Source: Bacillus solitudinis (lineage in GTDB: Bacteria > Bacillota > Bacilli > Bacillales > Bacillaceae_D). Taken from it: 64,000 bases of DNA. Below the pieces are notes generated by a model, which had not been told where the DNA came from, made no database searches, and saw only the letters and a list, made by a program, of their open reading frames with translations. The stretch's first letter is position 1. The number at the start of each line of letters is the position of its first letter. Both the position numbers and the translations under genes were made by a program. Location: contig NZ_KZ454943.1 in NCBI RefSeq assembly GCF_002797395.1, positions 859,325-923,324 on the forward strand. Reading direction: 5' to 3'. This document shows positions 19,176-28,544 of this stretch, in pieces.

Positions 19176-19541
19176 GGGGGTGTCATAAAGGGTTTGAGCG
19201 GAACAGTTGCTTTGTCTTAAGCTTGCTATGAGGAGGCCACTGAAAAAGGGTGCTTTTCCTTTTACAGTGGCCTCTTAGTAATGCGCGGAGCCGTTGCCTG
19301 GTTTTGAAAAGCCTTGCTATGAGTGGTTTTTTCATAGCAAGGCGCGCAACGAGTGAAGCCATTACTGCTTCCTCGAAATGCTTTCAAAGGGTTTTTCAGT
19401 GGCCTCGCTATGAGTGGGTTTCTCATAGCAGGCGTGCAACACTCTGAGCATGCCGCTTCTTTGAGGAGTTAAAAGGGTTTGGTTTTTACTTTTTCTGTGA
19501 CCTCGGTGTCATAAGGACGGTTTTTTACCTTATGGCACCCC
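19176..19541. repeat. composite intergenic repeat region, family B copies inside a family A-like hairpin
   Basis: The outer ends GGGGTGTCATAA (19177 on) and CCTTATGGCACCCC (to 19541) are complementary. A further hairpin, GGTGTCATAAGG with CCTTATGGCACC, lies at 19505-19540. Between them are GAGGCCACTGAAAAAGG...CAGTGGCCTC at 19231-19274, a block starting GCTATGAGTGG at 19316 with its own stem (CCTTGCTATGA with TCATAGCAAGG) and a second block at 19407. The part 19196-19233 matches 63283-63320 at 34 of 38 positions, and 19337-19403 is similar to 63331-63400. No coding frame is supported. Confidence 0.75.
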
Positions 19542-19569
19542 TTTTGTAATTTGGAGTCGCTATATATTT

Positions 19570-19625
19570 TTTAAAGCCTTAAGACGAGTGATTTTCTCAT
19601 CGTCAGACGAGAGAGCCATTAACCC
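19570..19625. repeat. degenerate family B repeat unit
   Basis: The stretch AAGACGAGTGATTTTCTCAT, then CGTCAGACGAGAGAGCCATTA, keeps the spacing and several words of the family B unit (GCTATGAGTGG..TTTCTCATAGC..GCGCAACGAGTGAAGCCATTA). Many substitutions suggest an older copy. The rest of the spacer to 19809 shows no supported gene. Confidence 0.45.
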
Positions 19626-19809
19626 TATCCTTTTATGCTTTTGAGAGCTCCTCAATGGAAAGAAAAGCTCATACTTTTTTAGGTCAGCGATCTGTTCTTA
19701 CAGAGCGTTCTCTGTCAAATACGAAGTAGTACAATTTTCAATTAGGGCTTTTTTCGTCAATGAAATCAACTGCATTCAGTACAAAGTAAAAAAAACTAAT
19801 CCTAAAGGA

Positions 19810-20463
19810 TTAGTTCAAGTCAAAGTGCTTTCCATTCACTTCATAAATGACCCATTCGGCTAAATTTGTTGCATAGTCGGCAATACGCTCTATATAACGT
19901 CCAATAAAAGCTAGTTGGGTTACTTGACCAACTTCGATGCCATGCTGCTTACTAGTGTTAAAAAGATCCTTAATTAATTCTCCATACAAAAAGTCAACTT
20001 TATCATCCAGTACAGCAATTTTTTGAGCATATAGCAAATCTGATAATTCAAAAGAGTGTAAGGACCTTTGAATCATGTCTTGTGCTAACACAAACATTGT
20101 TAGTAATTTATCTTGATAAGGAATTAAACACTCTTTTATTAAACGTTTTGATTGTTTCGCAATATCCACTGCTAAATCTGCAACTCTTTCCAAATCACTT
20201 GAAATTTTTAAAACAACAATAAGTTTACGCAAATCAGTAGCTACTGGCTGTTGCGTCGATATCAATATCGTTACTTTATCGTGCAACTCAAGCTCTTTTT
20301 GATTAATAAACACATCATTTATGATGATAGCTTCCATAACCTTATTATCAAATAAAGAGAAGGCTTTAATTAGTTCATCAAGTATCTTTTGAACTTGTTT
20401 ACCCATATCCAAAAGTTCTTTTTTGATATCATCCAGTTGAAAATGAAAGTTTCGAACGACCAA
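19810..20463 (-). CDS. phoU: phosphate-specific transport accessory protein PhoU
   Basis: This 217-residue, all-helical protein carries two PhoU repeats (about 15-100 and 118-205). Each has the metal-binding E/DxxxD pattern (SSDLERVADLAVDIAK and IGRYIERIADYATNLAEW). PhoU links the Pst transporter to Pho regulon control and phosphate homeostasis. It is last in pstS-pstC-pstA-pstB-phoU, 17 bases after pstB. The start is a TTG with AAGGG upstream; the N-terminus MVVRNFHFQLDDIKKEL aligns with other PhoU starts. Confidence 0.92.
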   Translation of the reverse strand: MVVRNFHFQLDDIKKELLDMGKQVQKILDELIKAFSLFDNKVMEAIIINDVFINQKELELHDKVTILISTQQPVATDLRKLIVVLKISSDLERVADLAVDIAKQSKRLIKECLIPYQDKLLTMFVLAQDMIQRSLHSFELSDLLYAQKIAVLDDKVDFLYGELIKDLFNTSKQHGIEVGQVTQLAFIGRYIERIADYATNLAEWVIYEVNGKHFDLN

Positions 20464-20480
20464 TTCCTACAACACCCTTC

Positions 20481-21317
20481 TTACCCGAATCTCCCTGTAA
20501 TATAGTCCTCTGTACGATTGTCAGTAGGGTTAGAAAAAATAATATCAGTATTATCGTACTCCACGACTTCTCCATTTAAAAAAAATGCAGTTTTATCAGA
20601 AATGCGTGCAGCTTGCTGCATATTATGAGTAACAATAATAATTGAGTACTCTTCTTTAAGTTCTTGAATTAACTCTTCTACCTTTAATGTAGATTTTGGA
20701 TCAAGAGCAGATGTAGGTTCATCCATTAAAATAACATCAGGTTCAATTGCTAAGCAACGAGCAATACACAGGCGTTGTTGCTGTCCACCCGACAAACCAT
20801 ATGCGTTTTCATGCAGCCGTCCTTTAACTTCATCCCAAATTGCTGCACCACGTAAACTACGTTCCACAATCTCATCCAATATTTTTTTATTTCGAATACC
20901 ATGAATTTTAGGACCATATGCAACATTTTCATAAATTGACTTAGGAAAGGGATTTGGCTTCTGAAAGACCATTCCAACACGAGTACGTAAATTTTCTACT
21001 TTATAAGACTTATCTAAAATACTTTTTCCACGATATTGAACTTCACCGGAAATACGAACAACCGGGATTAATTGCACCATTCGATTTAACGTTTTTATAT
21101 AAGTAGACTTTCCGCACCCAGAAGGTCCAATAATCGCTGTCACTTCTTTTTCGTAAATTGATAGATTAATATTTTTAAGTGCATGGTCTTTACCATACCA
21201 AAGGTTCAAATCCTTTGTTGCATAAACAATTTCCTCAGCTAAGGATTTCTCAGGAGATTTTTTACTATTTATTTTTACTTCTAAATCCTTCTTTTCATTT
21301 ACTTTTAACAGACTCAT
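20481..21317 (-). CDS. pstB: phosphate ABC transporter ATP-binding protein PstB
   Basis: This 278-residue ABC ATPase has Walker [11 protein letters not shown]-loop [20 protein letters not shown], signature LSGGQQQR, Walker [14 protein letters not shown] and switch [18 protein letters not shown]. The [15 protein letters not shown] stretch is diagnostic of PstB. It carries about 35 extra charged residues ([19 protein letters not shown]) before the canonical start. The ATG at 21317 has AAGGGGG eight bases upstream. It powers PstCA import of phosphate. Confidence 0.95.
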   Translation of the reverse strand: MSLLKVNEKKDLEVKINSKKSPEKSLAEEIVYATKDLNLWYGKDHALKNINLSIYEKEVTAIIGPSGCGKSTYIKTLNRMVQLIPVVRISGEVQYRGKSILDKSYKVENLRTRVGMVFQKPNPFPKSIYENVAYGPKIHGIRNKKILDEIVERSLRGAAIWDEVKGRLHENAYGLSGGQQQRLCIARCLAIEPDVILMDEPTSALDPKSTLKVEELIQELKEEYSIIIVTHNMQQAARISDKTAFFLNGEVVEYDNTDIIFSNPTDNRTEDYITGRFG

Positions 21318-21334
21318 CAATATGCCCCCTTAAA

Positions 21335-22219
21335 TTAATATCTTGTTTGAAATTTGTTACGAATAATAATTGCAACTGAATTCAAAATGAATAAAACCAA
21401 AAGTAAGACAACAATTGTAGCCGCTGCTAAGTTCGCGTACTCAGAGACAAGTGCTGCATCAATAGTCCAGTAATAAATTTGCATCGGCAAAATCGTAAAC
21501 CTGTCCATTAGACTTCCTGGGAAAGGAATTAATAGAGCAGGTATTCCTATTACAACAAGTGGTGCTGTTTCTCCAATTGCGCGAGAAAGGGATAATATAG
21601 CACCAGTTAAAATTCCAGGTAAAGCCGCAGGCAAAACAATCTTCTTTATGGTTTGCCATTTGGTTGCTCCCATTCCATATGACGCTTCACTTAAATAAGA
21701 AGGGACAGCCCTTATGGCTTCTTGGCTAGCTACGACAACAATCGGTAAAACTAGCAAAGCCATTGTTAACCCGCCAGCTAGGATGACATTACCTAAATCT
21801 AGAGCTCGAACAAAAATAGTTAAACCTAGTATTCCAAATACAATCGAGGGTACTCCCGCTAAATTCGAGACATTCGTTTGAATAAAAGCTTGAAGACGAC
21901 CTTTTTTTGCATAGGATTCTAAGTAAATGGCTGTTCCAACCCCCAAAAACATCGTAACAGGAGCAACAACTACCATGAGCCACAAAGTCCCTATTATAGC
22001 CCCCATAATTCCAGCACGATCTGCATTATTAGATAACTTACCTGTTAAAAAGTTGAAATCTATCCAACCCATCCCCTGTGATAAGACACGTAAGATTAGT
22101 ACAACGAGTACAACTAAGCTAAAAATCGTTGCGAATAAAAATAACATTTTCGCCAATTTATTTTTTAAAAGGCGTGAATTCATATTTTTTTGAACTTGAT
22201 TTAAATCTACATACTTCAT
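21335..22219 (-). CDS. pstA: phosphate ABC transporter permease PstA
   Basis: This 294-residue membrane protein has six predicted helices and the binding-protein-dependent transport signature around SYGMGATKWQTIKKIVLPAALPGILTGAILSLSRAIGE. The pattern ETAPLVVIGIPALL is typical of PstA. GGAGG precedes the ATG. It abuts pstC with a one-base gap and pstB with a 17-base gap, forming the inner-membrane channel with PstC. Confidence 0.95.
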   Translation of the reverse strand: MKYVDLNQVQKNMNSRLLKNKLAKMLFLFATIFSLVVLVVLILRVLSQGMGWIDFNFLTGKLSNNADRAGIMGAIIGTLWLMVVVAPVTMFLGVGTAIYLESYAKKGRLQAFIQTNVSNLAGVPSIVFGILGLTIFVRALDLGNVILAGGLTMALLVLPIVVVASQEAIRAVPSYLSEASYGMGATKWQTIKKIVLPAALPGILTGAILSLSRAIGETAPLVVIGIPALLIPFPGSLMDRFTILPMQIYYWTIDAALVSEYANLAAATIVVLLLVLFILNSVAIIIRNKFQTRY

Positions 22220-22220
22220 T

Positions 22221-23177
22221 TTAATATTCCTCCCTGAATCGACGAGAGATGTATCTTGCCAGTAAATTCATAAAAAATGTGAAAACAAAAAGTGTCATTG
22301 CTACAGCGTATAAACTGTAATATATAGTTGAACCAGCAGGTGCGTCCCCACCAGTCACTTCAACAATGTATGCAGTCATTGTCTGCATAGATTGAGTAAT
22401 ATCGAATGTGAAATTCTTTGAACTTCCACTTGCAATTGTTACAATCATTGTTTCTCCAATAGCACGTGAAATCCCAAGAACAAATGAGGAAATAATCCCT
22501 GATATTGCTGCCGGAATAATTACCTTTCGAGTTACTTCTAGTTTAGTAGATCCTAATGCTAAAGCTCCCTCTCTCATTGAATTAGGTACAGAGCTCATCG
22601 CATCTTCCGAAAGTGATGCGACCATAGGAATAATCATTATACCCATCACGATACCCGGGCTTAAGATATTGGTTGCTTCAAGACCAGGGATAAAGTTTCT
22701 TAAAATAGGTGTTACAAAAGTAAAAGCAAAAAACCCATAAACTATTGTAGGAATACCAGCAAGAACTTCCAACAGTGGTTTAAGCGCTCGTCTAACTTTA
22801 TCTGTTGCATACTCACTCAAATAAATAGCTGTCATCAATCCTATAGGTATAGCTACGAACATCGCTATGATGGATGAAATAATCGTTCCTGTTAGTAAAG
22901 GCAAAACTCCAAATTGAGGATTCTGACTTAAAGGTTTTAATACAGTTCCAGTAAAGAAGGTAAAAAAAGGAACTCTTCTAAAAAATTCAATAGTTTCTGT
23001 TAAAAGCGTAAGTAAAATACCAAGCGTTGTTAAAATAGAAATTGTTGCGATCAAAAATAGCAATTTCGGCATAAGAAACTCAGTAATATTTGTAAAGTTT
23101 CGTGATTTTTTCTTATTATCAATAAGCTCTCTTACATTTACAGTGTTCCCCAATTCTCCACTGTTGTTCGGTCCCAT
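22221..23177 (-). CDS. pstC: phosphate ABC transporter permease PstC
   Basis: This permease of about 318 residues starts with a hydrophilic tail of about 30 residues followed by six helices. The signature is EGALALGSTKLEVTRKVI, then SFVLGISRAIGETMIV. The ATG at 23177 is preferred because GAGAAGGGTG lies about nine bases upstream; a TTG 21 bases earlier abuts a second purine run and is possible. It follows the hairpin after pstS, which separates the abundant binding protein from the permeases. Confidence 0.93.
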   Translation of the reverse strand: MGPNNSGELGNTVNVRELIDNKKKSRNFTNITEFLMPKLLFLIATISILTTLGILLTLLTETIEFFRRVPFFTFFTGTVLKPLSQNPQFGVLPLLTGTIISSIIAMFVAIPIGLMTAIYLSEYATDKVRRALKPLLEVLAGIPTIVYGFFAFTFVTPILRNFIPGLEATNILSPGIVMGIMIIPMVASLSEDAMSSVPNSMREGALALGSTKLEVTRKVIIPAAISGIISSFVLGISRAIGETMIVTIASGSSKNFTFDITQSMQTMTAYIVEVTGGDAPAGSTIYYSLYAVAMTLFVFTFFMNLLARYISRRFREEY

Positions 23178-23221
23178 GGCTCGCTGCACCCTTCTCAACC
23201 CCCTTGTAAAAATACACAGAA

Positions 23222-23248
23222 GATGAGGACCATTAAGGGGTCCTCATC
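23222..23248 (-). terminator. pstS-pstC intercistronic hairpin
   Basis: GATGAGGACC and GGTCCTCATC form a perfect ten-base stem between pstS and pstC without a good T run. It probably attenuates transcription or stabilises the pstS message, so PstS is made in excess over the membrane subunits. Confidence 0.65.
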
Positions 23249-23260
23249 CTCTAACTATAC

Positions 23261-24280
23261 TTACTTTAAACCTTCTAAGAAATCAACGTATTCTTGAGAC
23301 TCTGAATCTGGTATTGGAGCAAATCCAGTTTCACCTGCAAATTTATTTGCATTTTTTACAACAAATAATGCATAGTCTAATACTTCTGGTTTTTCTTTAG
23401 CCGTATCAACATTTAAATATGTGAATACTGGACGTGTGAATGGTGCATACTCAGCATCTTCACCAATCGTGTCAAGAGAAGGCTCAACGGGACCATTTCC
23501 AAAATCAACGTTAACTGCTTGTAACTGGTCTTGGTTGTTTACATAGTATCCAAATCCAAAAAATGCGATTCCATCAACATCTTCTGATACCAAAGTAACT
23601 AATGTAGAATATTCTTGTTGAAGATTTACATCGTCAACTAAATCCTCTTTTCCAAGAATATTTTCATAAAAGAACTCATAAGTTCCGTGATTTTCGTTAG
23701 GACCGTAAGTATTAATTTCTCTATCTGGGAAATCTGGACGAATGTCAGACCATTTCTTAATGTCACTACTACCAAGGAAAATGTTAATTAATTCTTCTTC
23801 TGTTAACTCAGTTGCCCAGTCATTTTCTTTATTAATAACAAACGTTAAACCATCAAGAGCTACTTTAAATTCTTTTACTTCCATACCTAATTCTTCTGCA
23901 ATCGCAGCTTCTTCTTCCTTAATTTGACGAGAAGCATCATTAAAATCTGTTCCATCTTCGACAAGGAAACGACCAAAGCCAGCACTTGTTCCAGCGCGGC
24001 TCACTTCAACTGAGACATTTTCTTGCTCATTAATCATATATTCTTCAGCAAGTACAGACATTAGAGGATATACAGTACCCGAACCATCAACAACAACGCT
24101 ACCTTCTAATTCAGTAGTGGCCTCCTCTTCTACTGGCTCTTCTGTATCTGTATCAACTTGTTCTTCAACTTCTGGGTCTGTATTAGTTCCTTCTGTTTCT
24201 TCAGTTGCTCCACCACATGCTGCAACAACTGCTACTAATGCCGCCATTACTAGAAATAATAAATACTTTTTCAAATTCAC
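23261..24280 (-). CDS. pstS: phosphate-binding lipoprotein PstS
   Basis: This is a 339-residue lipoprotein with signal peptide LFLVMAALVAVVAAC and a lipobox Cys at residue 22. An acidic Thr/Glu linker (about 24-57) is followed by a phosphate-binding fold with VDGSGTVYPL, EVSRAGTSAGFGRF (phosphate loop) and FGFGYYVNNQ. It captures phosphate outside the membrane for PstCAB. The start is GTG with GGGAGG upstream. It is the first gene of the operon, directly behind a PhoP box. Confidence 0.95.
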   Translation of the reverse strand: MNLKKYLLFLVMAALVAVVAACGGATEETEGTNTDPEVEEQVDTDTEEPVEEEATTELEGSVVVDGSGTVYPLMSVLAEEYMINEQENVSVEVSRAGTSAGFGRFLVEDGTDFNDASRQIKEEEAAIAEELGMEVKEFKVALDGLTFVINKENDWATELTEEELINIFLGSSDIKKWSDIRPDFPDREINTYGPNENHGTYEFFYENILGKEDLVDDVNLQQEYSTLVTLVSEDVDGIAFFGFGYYVNNQDQLQAVNVDFGNGPVEPSLDTIGEDAEYAPFTRPVFTYLNVDTAKEKPEVLDYALFVVKNANKFAGETGFAPIPDSESQEYVDFLEGLK

Positions 24281-24342
24281 TTAATTGTCCTCCCTTTTCC
24301 TCTTTTAAATTTAATTAGAGAAGTTTGTCTCTCACAATTGCT

Positions 24343-24407
24343 AGTATAGTAGCCCAATATTAAGGAGGTATGTTACAAATGTAAAGCTTTTGTAAATCTA
24401 TGTTGAA
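24343..24407 (-). promoter_or_regulatory. PhoP box and promoter of the pst operon
   Basis: On the minus strand four six-base repeats stand at an exact 11-base period: TTCAAC (24402-24407), TTTACA (24391-24396), TTTACA (24380-24385) and AACATA (24369-24374). This is the TTNACA-type direct repeat array bound by PhoP~P in Bacillus. A TATACT -10 hexamer (24343-24348) follows 20 bases after the last repeat, with no separate -35 box, as expected for an activated Pho promoter. Confidence 0.85.
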
Positions 24408-24426
24408 ACTTGTTAGTTTAAGCAAC

Positions 24427-24462
24427 AAAGAGGGTAAAGAACCTATTGTCTTTACCCTCTTT
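24427..24462. terminator. hairpin upstream of the Pho promoter
   Basis: AAAGAGGGTAAAGA and TCTTTACCCTCTTT form a 14-base stem with an eight-base loop, placed just upstream of the PhoP box. It probably blocks readthrough from the alcohol dehydrogenase locus into pstS. Confidence 0.65.
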
Positions 24463-24558
24463 ACTTAGATAAAATTCCTCGAATCATATATTTACTAGAT
24501 TCTAAATCCCTTGCCGCAATAGTGTATACCGACGAGAGATTTCTGGAAGTAGGATATA

Positions 24559-24602
24559 TAAAAAAGAAGTCTAAAGGTTGAATCAACCATTTTAGACTTC
24601 TC
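24559..24602 (-). terminator. terminator of the alcohol dehydrogenase locus
   Basis: On the minus strand AGAAGTCTAAA pairs with TTTAGACTTCT around a loop that itself contains GGTTGA/TCAACC, followed by a T run. It sits six bases after the dehydrogenase stop. Confidence 0.85.
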
Positions 24603-24607
24603 TTCCT

Positions 24608-25740
24608 TTAAGGCTTCAAGATAACTTTAATACAGTCATCCTCATGTCCATTAAACTTATGGTAATCATCATTTGCGTTCTCAAGTGACATTTTATGTGT
24701 GATAATAGCTGTCGGATCGAATTCATTGTCAACAATTTTCTGATAGAGCTCTGGCATTAAATGAATAACGGGTGCTTGTCCCATTTTCAATGTTATATTT
24801 CTAGAAAAAAATGCACCTAACGGAAAGTTATTGTAGTTACTACCATAAACGCCTGTAATTTGCACGGTTCCGTATTTACGTACAGCCTTCGTAGAAATTT
24901 GAATCGGACCAAGAGTTCCACCTTGTAGTTTAAGCTTTTGCTCAATAAACTCCAAAGGTGATTTCTTCCCATCCATTCCGACACAATCAATGACAACATC
25001 TGCGCCTCCAGCAGTAATTTCTTTTAAATGCTCCCCCATATCGGGAAATTCGGTAAAATCAAAAATTTCAACATTGTTCATTTGCTTAGCCTTCTGTAAA
25101 CGATATTTTATATAATCTACAGCTATGACCCGATTTGCTCCTTGCATCCATGCAAACTTTTGAGCCATCAAACCAACCGGTCCACAACCAAGTATGATAA
25201 CCGTATCACCTTTTTTTACACCTGCGTTAATAACGCTCCAGTAAGCAGTTGGAAGAACATCCGATAAGAACAATAGAGACTCGTCTTCGAGCTCACAGCT
25301 CCCAGGTATGACAAATGGAGTGAAGTTGCCAAAAGGGACTTTTAAATATTCAGCTTGCCCACCTGGATGATCTCCAAACTTTTCAGAGTAACCGAAATAT
25401 CCTCCCGAATCATAATGGGGGTTAGAGTTATCACATTGGCTTTCCATTTCATGGTCACAATAAAAGCATTTACCACATGCAACGGTAAATGGAACAACCA
25501 CCCTATCTCCCTTTTTTACCTTAGTAACCTCAGGACCGATCTCTTCTACAAATCCCATCGGTTCATGTCCAATAATATAGCCTTCAGGAAGAGGAAAGTT
25601 TCCTTGATATAGATGTAAATCCGATCCACAAATCGCTGTACTTGTAATTTTTACAATTATATCATCCTTTTGTTCAAGCTTTGCATCTTCAACTTCTTTT
25701 CCTTTACTTGATTTGGTCCTTGATACGTAACTGCTTTCAT
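24608..25740 (-). pseudogene. zinc-dependent alcohol dehydrogenase, frameshifted near its N-terminus
   Basis: The gene starts with ATG at 25740 after GGAGAG and reads MKAVTYQGPNQVKEK. One base is then missing in an A-rich run near 25693-25702. The following frame gives EVEDAKLEQKDDIIVKITS, then AICGSDLHLYQGNF with catalytic zinc Cys and GHE, and continues uninterrupted to 24608. The four structural zinc cysteines are in CGKCFYCDHEMESQC and the NAD fold is GCGPVGLMAQ. It resembles glutathione-independent formaldehyde/threonine dehydrogenase-like medium-chain enzymes of Bacillus. Everything downstream of the shift is intact, so this is either a recent mutation or a base-calling error. Confidence 0.85.
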
Positions 25741-25911
25741 CAAACTCTCTCCATTCAAGTTGTCTATTTTAAAATTCACTTATCTTTACGTTTTGTTTTA
25801 AGATGAGATACTATACCGAAATTTTCTTTAAAAATCTCTATACGACAGTTACCTGATGCATAATTGAGTATGATAATAGCCATCTTAAATAGTGAAAGGG
25901 GAGATTCACAC

Positions 25912-26349
25912 ATGGCACAGAGCCTAACAAATTTAATGTCCACAAATGTTATAACAGTTACTCCTGAACAAACCATTCAGGAAGCAGCATCTTTGATGAA
26001 GCAAAACGATATTGGCTCCATCCCAGTTGTCGAAAATGGTCAACTAGTAGGAATAATTACTGACCGTGACATTACGTTACGCGCAACAGCTGAAGGTAAC
26101 CAAACAAATGAATCGATTCGTGAATGCATGTCTACAAACATTACCACCGCTTCATCTTCAACCGATGCACACGAAGCTGCCTCAATGATGGCACAGCATC
26201 AAATTCGTCGCCTTCCCGTTGTGGATAATGGTCAATTAGTAGGTATGGTTGCCCTTGGTGATCTAGCTTTAGAGAACGTATATCAAAATGAAGCCGGCGA
26301 CGCACTGACAAATATCTCTGAGCATACAAATCAAAATCGCAGGAAATAA
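25912..26349 (+). CDS. CBS-domain protein, YhcV-like
   Basis: This 145-residue protein is essentially two CBS motifs (about 8-60 and 73-125), each with the pattern IPVVENGQLVGIITDRD / LPVVDNGQLVGMVALGD. The tail AGDALTNISEH matches B. subtilis YhcV. Such stand-alone CBS pairs bind adenosyl nucleotides, but their targets are unknown. The ATG at 25912 has AAGGGGAG upstream; an earlier in-frame ATG at 25864 lacks a site. It is monocistronic and ends before a bidirectional terminator. Confidence 0.85.
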   Translation: MAQSLTNLMSTNVITVTPEQTIQEAASLMKQNDIGSIPVVENGQLVGIITDRDITLRATAEGNQTNESIRECMSTNITTASSSTDAHEAASMMAQHQIRRLPVVDNGQLVGMVALGDLALENVYQNEAGDALTNISEHTNQNRRK

Positions 26350-26405
26350 AGAACGTTACAACAGCGTATTTTGATGTTGATACATTAAGCGCTAATTAAA
26401 AAATT

Positions 26406-26431
26406 CCGGTATGAGAACACCCTCATACCGG
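26406..26431. terminator. bidirectional terminator between yhcV-like and yciI-like genes
   Basis: CCGGTATGAG and CTCATACCGG form a perfect ten-base stem. On the minus strand it is followed by TTTTTT. It lies between converging genes. Confidence 0.85.
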
Positions 26432-26454
26432 ACTTTAACGTTTAAAATATAAAA

Positions 26455-26709
26455 CTATATTCCCCATTCACGTAAATCAAGCTTACGAACCCCTTTTTCT
26501 ACATATGGATCTGTTTCTGCAAGTTGTGTTGCTTCTTCAAAAGATTCAGCAATATAAATGACCATGCCTCCAGAACCATCAATAAAAGGACCTTTTTTAA
26601 AAACCTTCCCTTTTTCTCCTAAATCTGCTAAATAGTCTAGATGAGCTTGACGAAACTCGGCATTCAATTCAGGTCGTTCCATATGTAAAATTGCTGCAAA
26701 ATATGCCAT
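26455..26709 (-). CDS. YciI family protein
   Basis: This 84-residue alpha/beta ferredoxin-like protein has HLDYLADLGEKGKVFKKGPF, then GGMVIYIAESFEEATQLAETDPYV. The His/Asp pair at the start of the first helix and the DP near the end are the features of the YciI family. Members are small enzymes or accessory proteins, often of unknown substrate. AAGGAGAGAGGAT precedes the ATG. It lies downstream of the ars operon and may be cotranscribed weakly. Confidence 0.8.
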   Translation of the reverse strand: MAYFAAILHMERPELNAEFRQAHLDYLADLGEKGKVFKKGPFIDGSGGMVIYIAESFEEATQLAETDPYVEKGVRKLDLREWGI

Positions 26710-26799
26710 ATCCTCTCTCCTTTTAACATTATAATTACCTTCTTTAATTTAAACACCTTCCTCTTTTAAAGAAAAGAAGAAGATGCCAATAAGGTTCAT

Positions 26800-28527
26800 C
26801 TATTTTACTTCAAGTCCCCACGGAATGATAACCCTCTGTTTAGAAAGTCGATTAGACACTTCATCAATCCACTCACCTTCCGCTGCTGCCCGAGCATTTA
26901 GGATGGGATCCGTTGTTTCGGTCATAGCAAAGCTTTGATTAATAGCCCACCAAGAAGGTTCAATATCAGCACGTCGCAAATCTTCTTGCAGACGTTTTGC
27001 TTCATGAACAGGAGTTGCTTCCGGAAGTGTAACAATAACAACATCTGTTTCTTGTTGATTACGTAGTCTTGGTAATAGTTTTGAAACGGCCTCAGGTACT
27101 TCCCCTGTTGAGCGCTCTAATTCTTTATGGAAAGATTCAGCCGCATCAAGTAGAAGCAATGTATGACCAGTTGGCGCTGTATCTATTACAACAAAGGATT
27201 CATCTGCTTCTTCTACCACTTTCGCAAACGCACGAAAGACTGCAATTTCTTCTGTACATGGAGAATTCAAATCCTCCTCCAAGTAGGCAAGACCATGTTC
27301 ATCAAGATTTTCACTTGCCTGCGATATTATTTCTTTTTTGTAAGCCTCAACTTCCTGTTTGGGATTAATTGCACTAACCGTTAAAAGTGAATCAATCGAC
27401 TCTTGAAATAATGGTGTAAGATGCTCTGCAGGATCCGTAGTGGTTAGGTGGACCTTGTGGCCTTTTTCAGCTAACCCAACTGCAATTGCTGCGGCAATCG
27501 TTGTTTTTCCAACCCCACCTTTACCCATGGTTAAAATAACACCTTTTTCTTTTTCAGCAAATTTAGAGACCATCTCCTCAATCGTTGAAAAATTACTGAT
27601 TTTTCTTTTTTCTGTATAAGATATTTCAAGTGGTTTACCAAATAAGTGACGAAGCGATTTTACTCCAGTTAACGGAAACGATACAAATGGAAGTTCGTAA
27701 ATGTTAAGCTCTTTTAACGTTTCAGGTATTGCCTCCAATGCCTTCTCCTGTCTATCAAAAAAAGCTTCGGACACCGCATCACCCGACTGTTTTTCAGTTA
27801 ACTTTCCATTAATAAGTAGTACCTGATTAAGCAAACCAATATCTCTTAGTTCTGTTGCTGCTCGATTAGCCTCTTGCAACGATGATTTCTCTGGGCGAGT
27901 TACTAAAATAAGGGTCGTTTGTTCAGCGTTTGACAAGGCTTGAACCGCTTCTTCATATAAGACCTTTTTATCCTCTAGACCAGAAAGCGGCCCAAGACAA
28001 GAGGCACCATGCGAACTTTCCTCTAAGAATCCTGACCATGCCATTGGGAGGTGTAAAAGTCTTAATGTATGGCCAGTAGGAGCTGTATCAAAAATAATAT
28101 GGTCATAACCTCTTGTTCTTTCTTTGTCCGTTAAAATAGTGGCAAACTCATTAAAAGCAGCAATTTCCACCGTACAGGCTCCTGACAACTGTTCTTCCAT
28201 TTGAGCAATAACAGTAGCAGGTAATTTATCTCGAAATGGTCCAATGGTCATTTCTCGGTACAGAGCAGCTGCCTCTTCCGGATCAAGATTAATGGCATCT
28301 AAGTTCTCAACTTGACTAATTGGCATCTCCGTATACCCTATGTCCTCACCAAACACATCCTGTAGGTTTGAAGCAGGATCTGTACTAACAATTAATACCT
28401 TTTTTCCCTCATCAGCTAATGCAACCGCAGTCGCACATGCCGTTGATGTTTTTCCTACCCCACCTTTTCCCGTAAAAAACAAGTAAGGTGTTAATTTATT
28501 TGAGGTTGGTTGAAAACGTCGATTCAT
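26800..28527 (-). CDS. arsA: arsenical pump-driving ATPase ArsA
   Basis: This 575-residue protein is a tandem duplication of the ArsA/GET3 ATPase. It has P-loops GKGGVGKT near residues 20 and 335 and DTAPTGHT signatures in both halves. The three As(III)-binding cysteines of ArsA are all present: C118 in SGACTVEIA, C177 in HGASCLGP and C424 in NSPCTEEIA. It couples ATP hydrolysis to arsenite extrusion by ArsB and takes metalloid from ArsD. The ATG at 28527 is preferred because GGAGG lies eight bases upstream. It is the last gene of the ars operon. Confidence 0.95.
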   Translation of the reverse strand: MNRRFQPTSNKLTPYLFFTGKGGVGKTSTACATAVALADEGKKVLIVSTDPASNLQDVFGEDIGYTEMPISQVENLDAINLDPEEAAALYREMTIGPFRDKLPATVIAQMEEQLSGACTVEIAAFNEFATILTDKERTRGYDHIIFDTAPTGHTLRLLHLPMAWSGFLEESSHGASCLGPLSGLEDKKVLYEEAVQALSNAEQTTLILVTRPEKSSLQEANRAATELRDIGLLNQVLLINGKLTEKQSGDAVSEAFFDRQEKALEAIPETLKELNIYELPFVSFPLTGVKSLRHLFGKPLEISYTEKRKISNFSTIEEMVSKFAEKEKGVILTMGKGGVGKTTIAAAIAVGLAEKGHKVHLTTTDPAEHLTPLFQESIDSLLTVSAINPKQEVEAYKKEIISQASENLDEHGLAYLEEDLNSPCTEEIAVFRAFAKVVEEADESFVVIDTAPTGHTLLLLDAAESFHKELERSTGEVPEAVSKLLPRLRNQQETDVVIVTLPEATPVHEAKRLQEDLRRADIEPSWWAINQSFAMTETTDPILNARAAAEGEWIDEVSNRLSKQRVIIPWGLEVK

Positions 28528-28544
28528 TGGCATCTCCTCCGGTT

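Noticed and set aside
19196-19640. CRISPR array
   Set aside because: The repeats are uneven in length, self-complementary and also present at 63.3 kb, with no regular spacers or cas genes.
24608-25558. Alcohol dehydrogenase starting at the Met of MGFVEEIGPEV
   Set aside because: This Met is inside the conserved zinc-site region (GHEPMGFVEE). The catalytic Cys and His come before it in the same frame, and the true start is upstream behind a frameshift.
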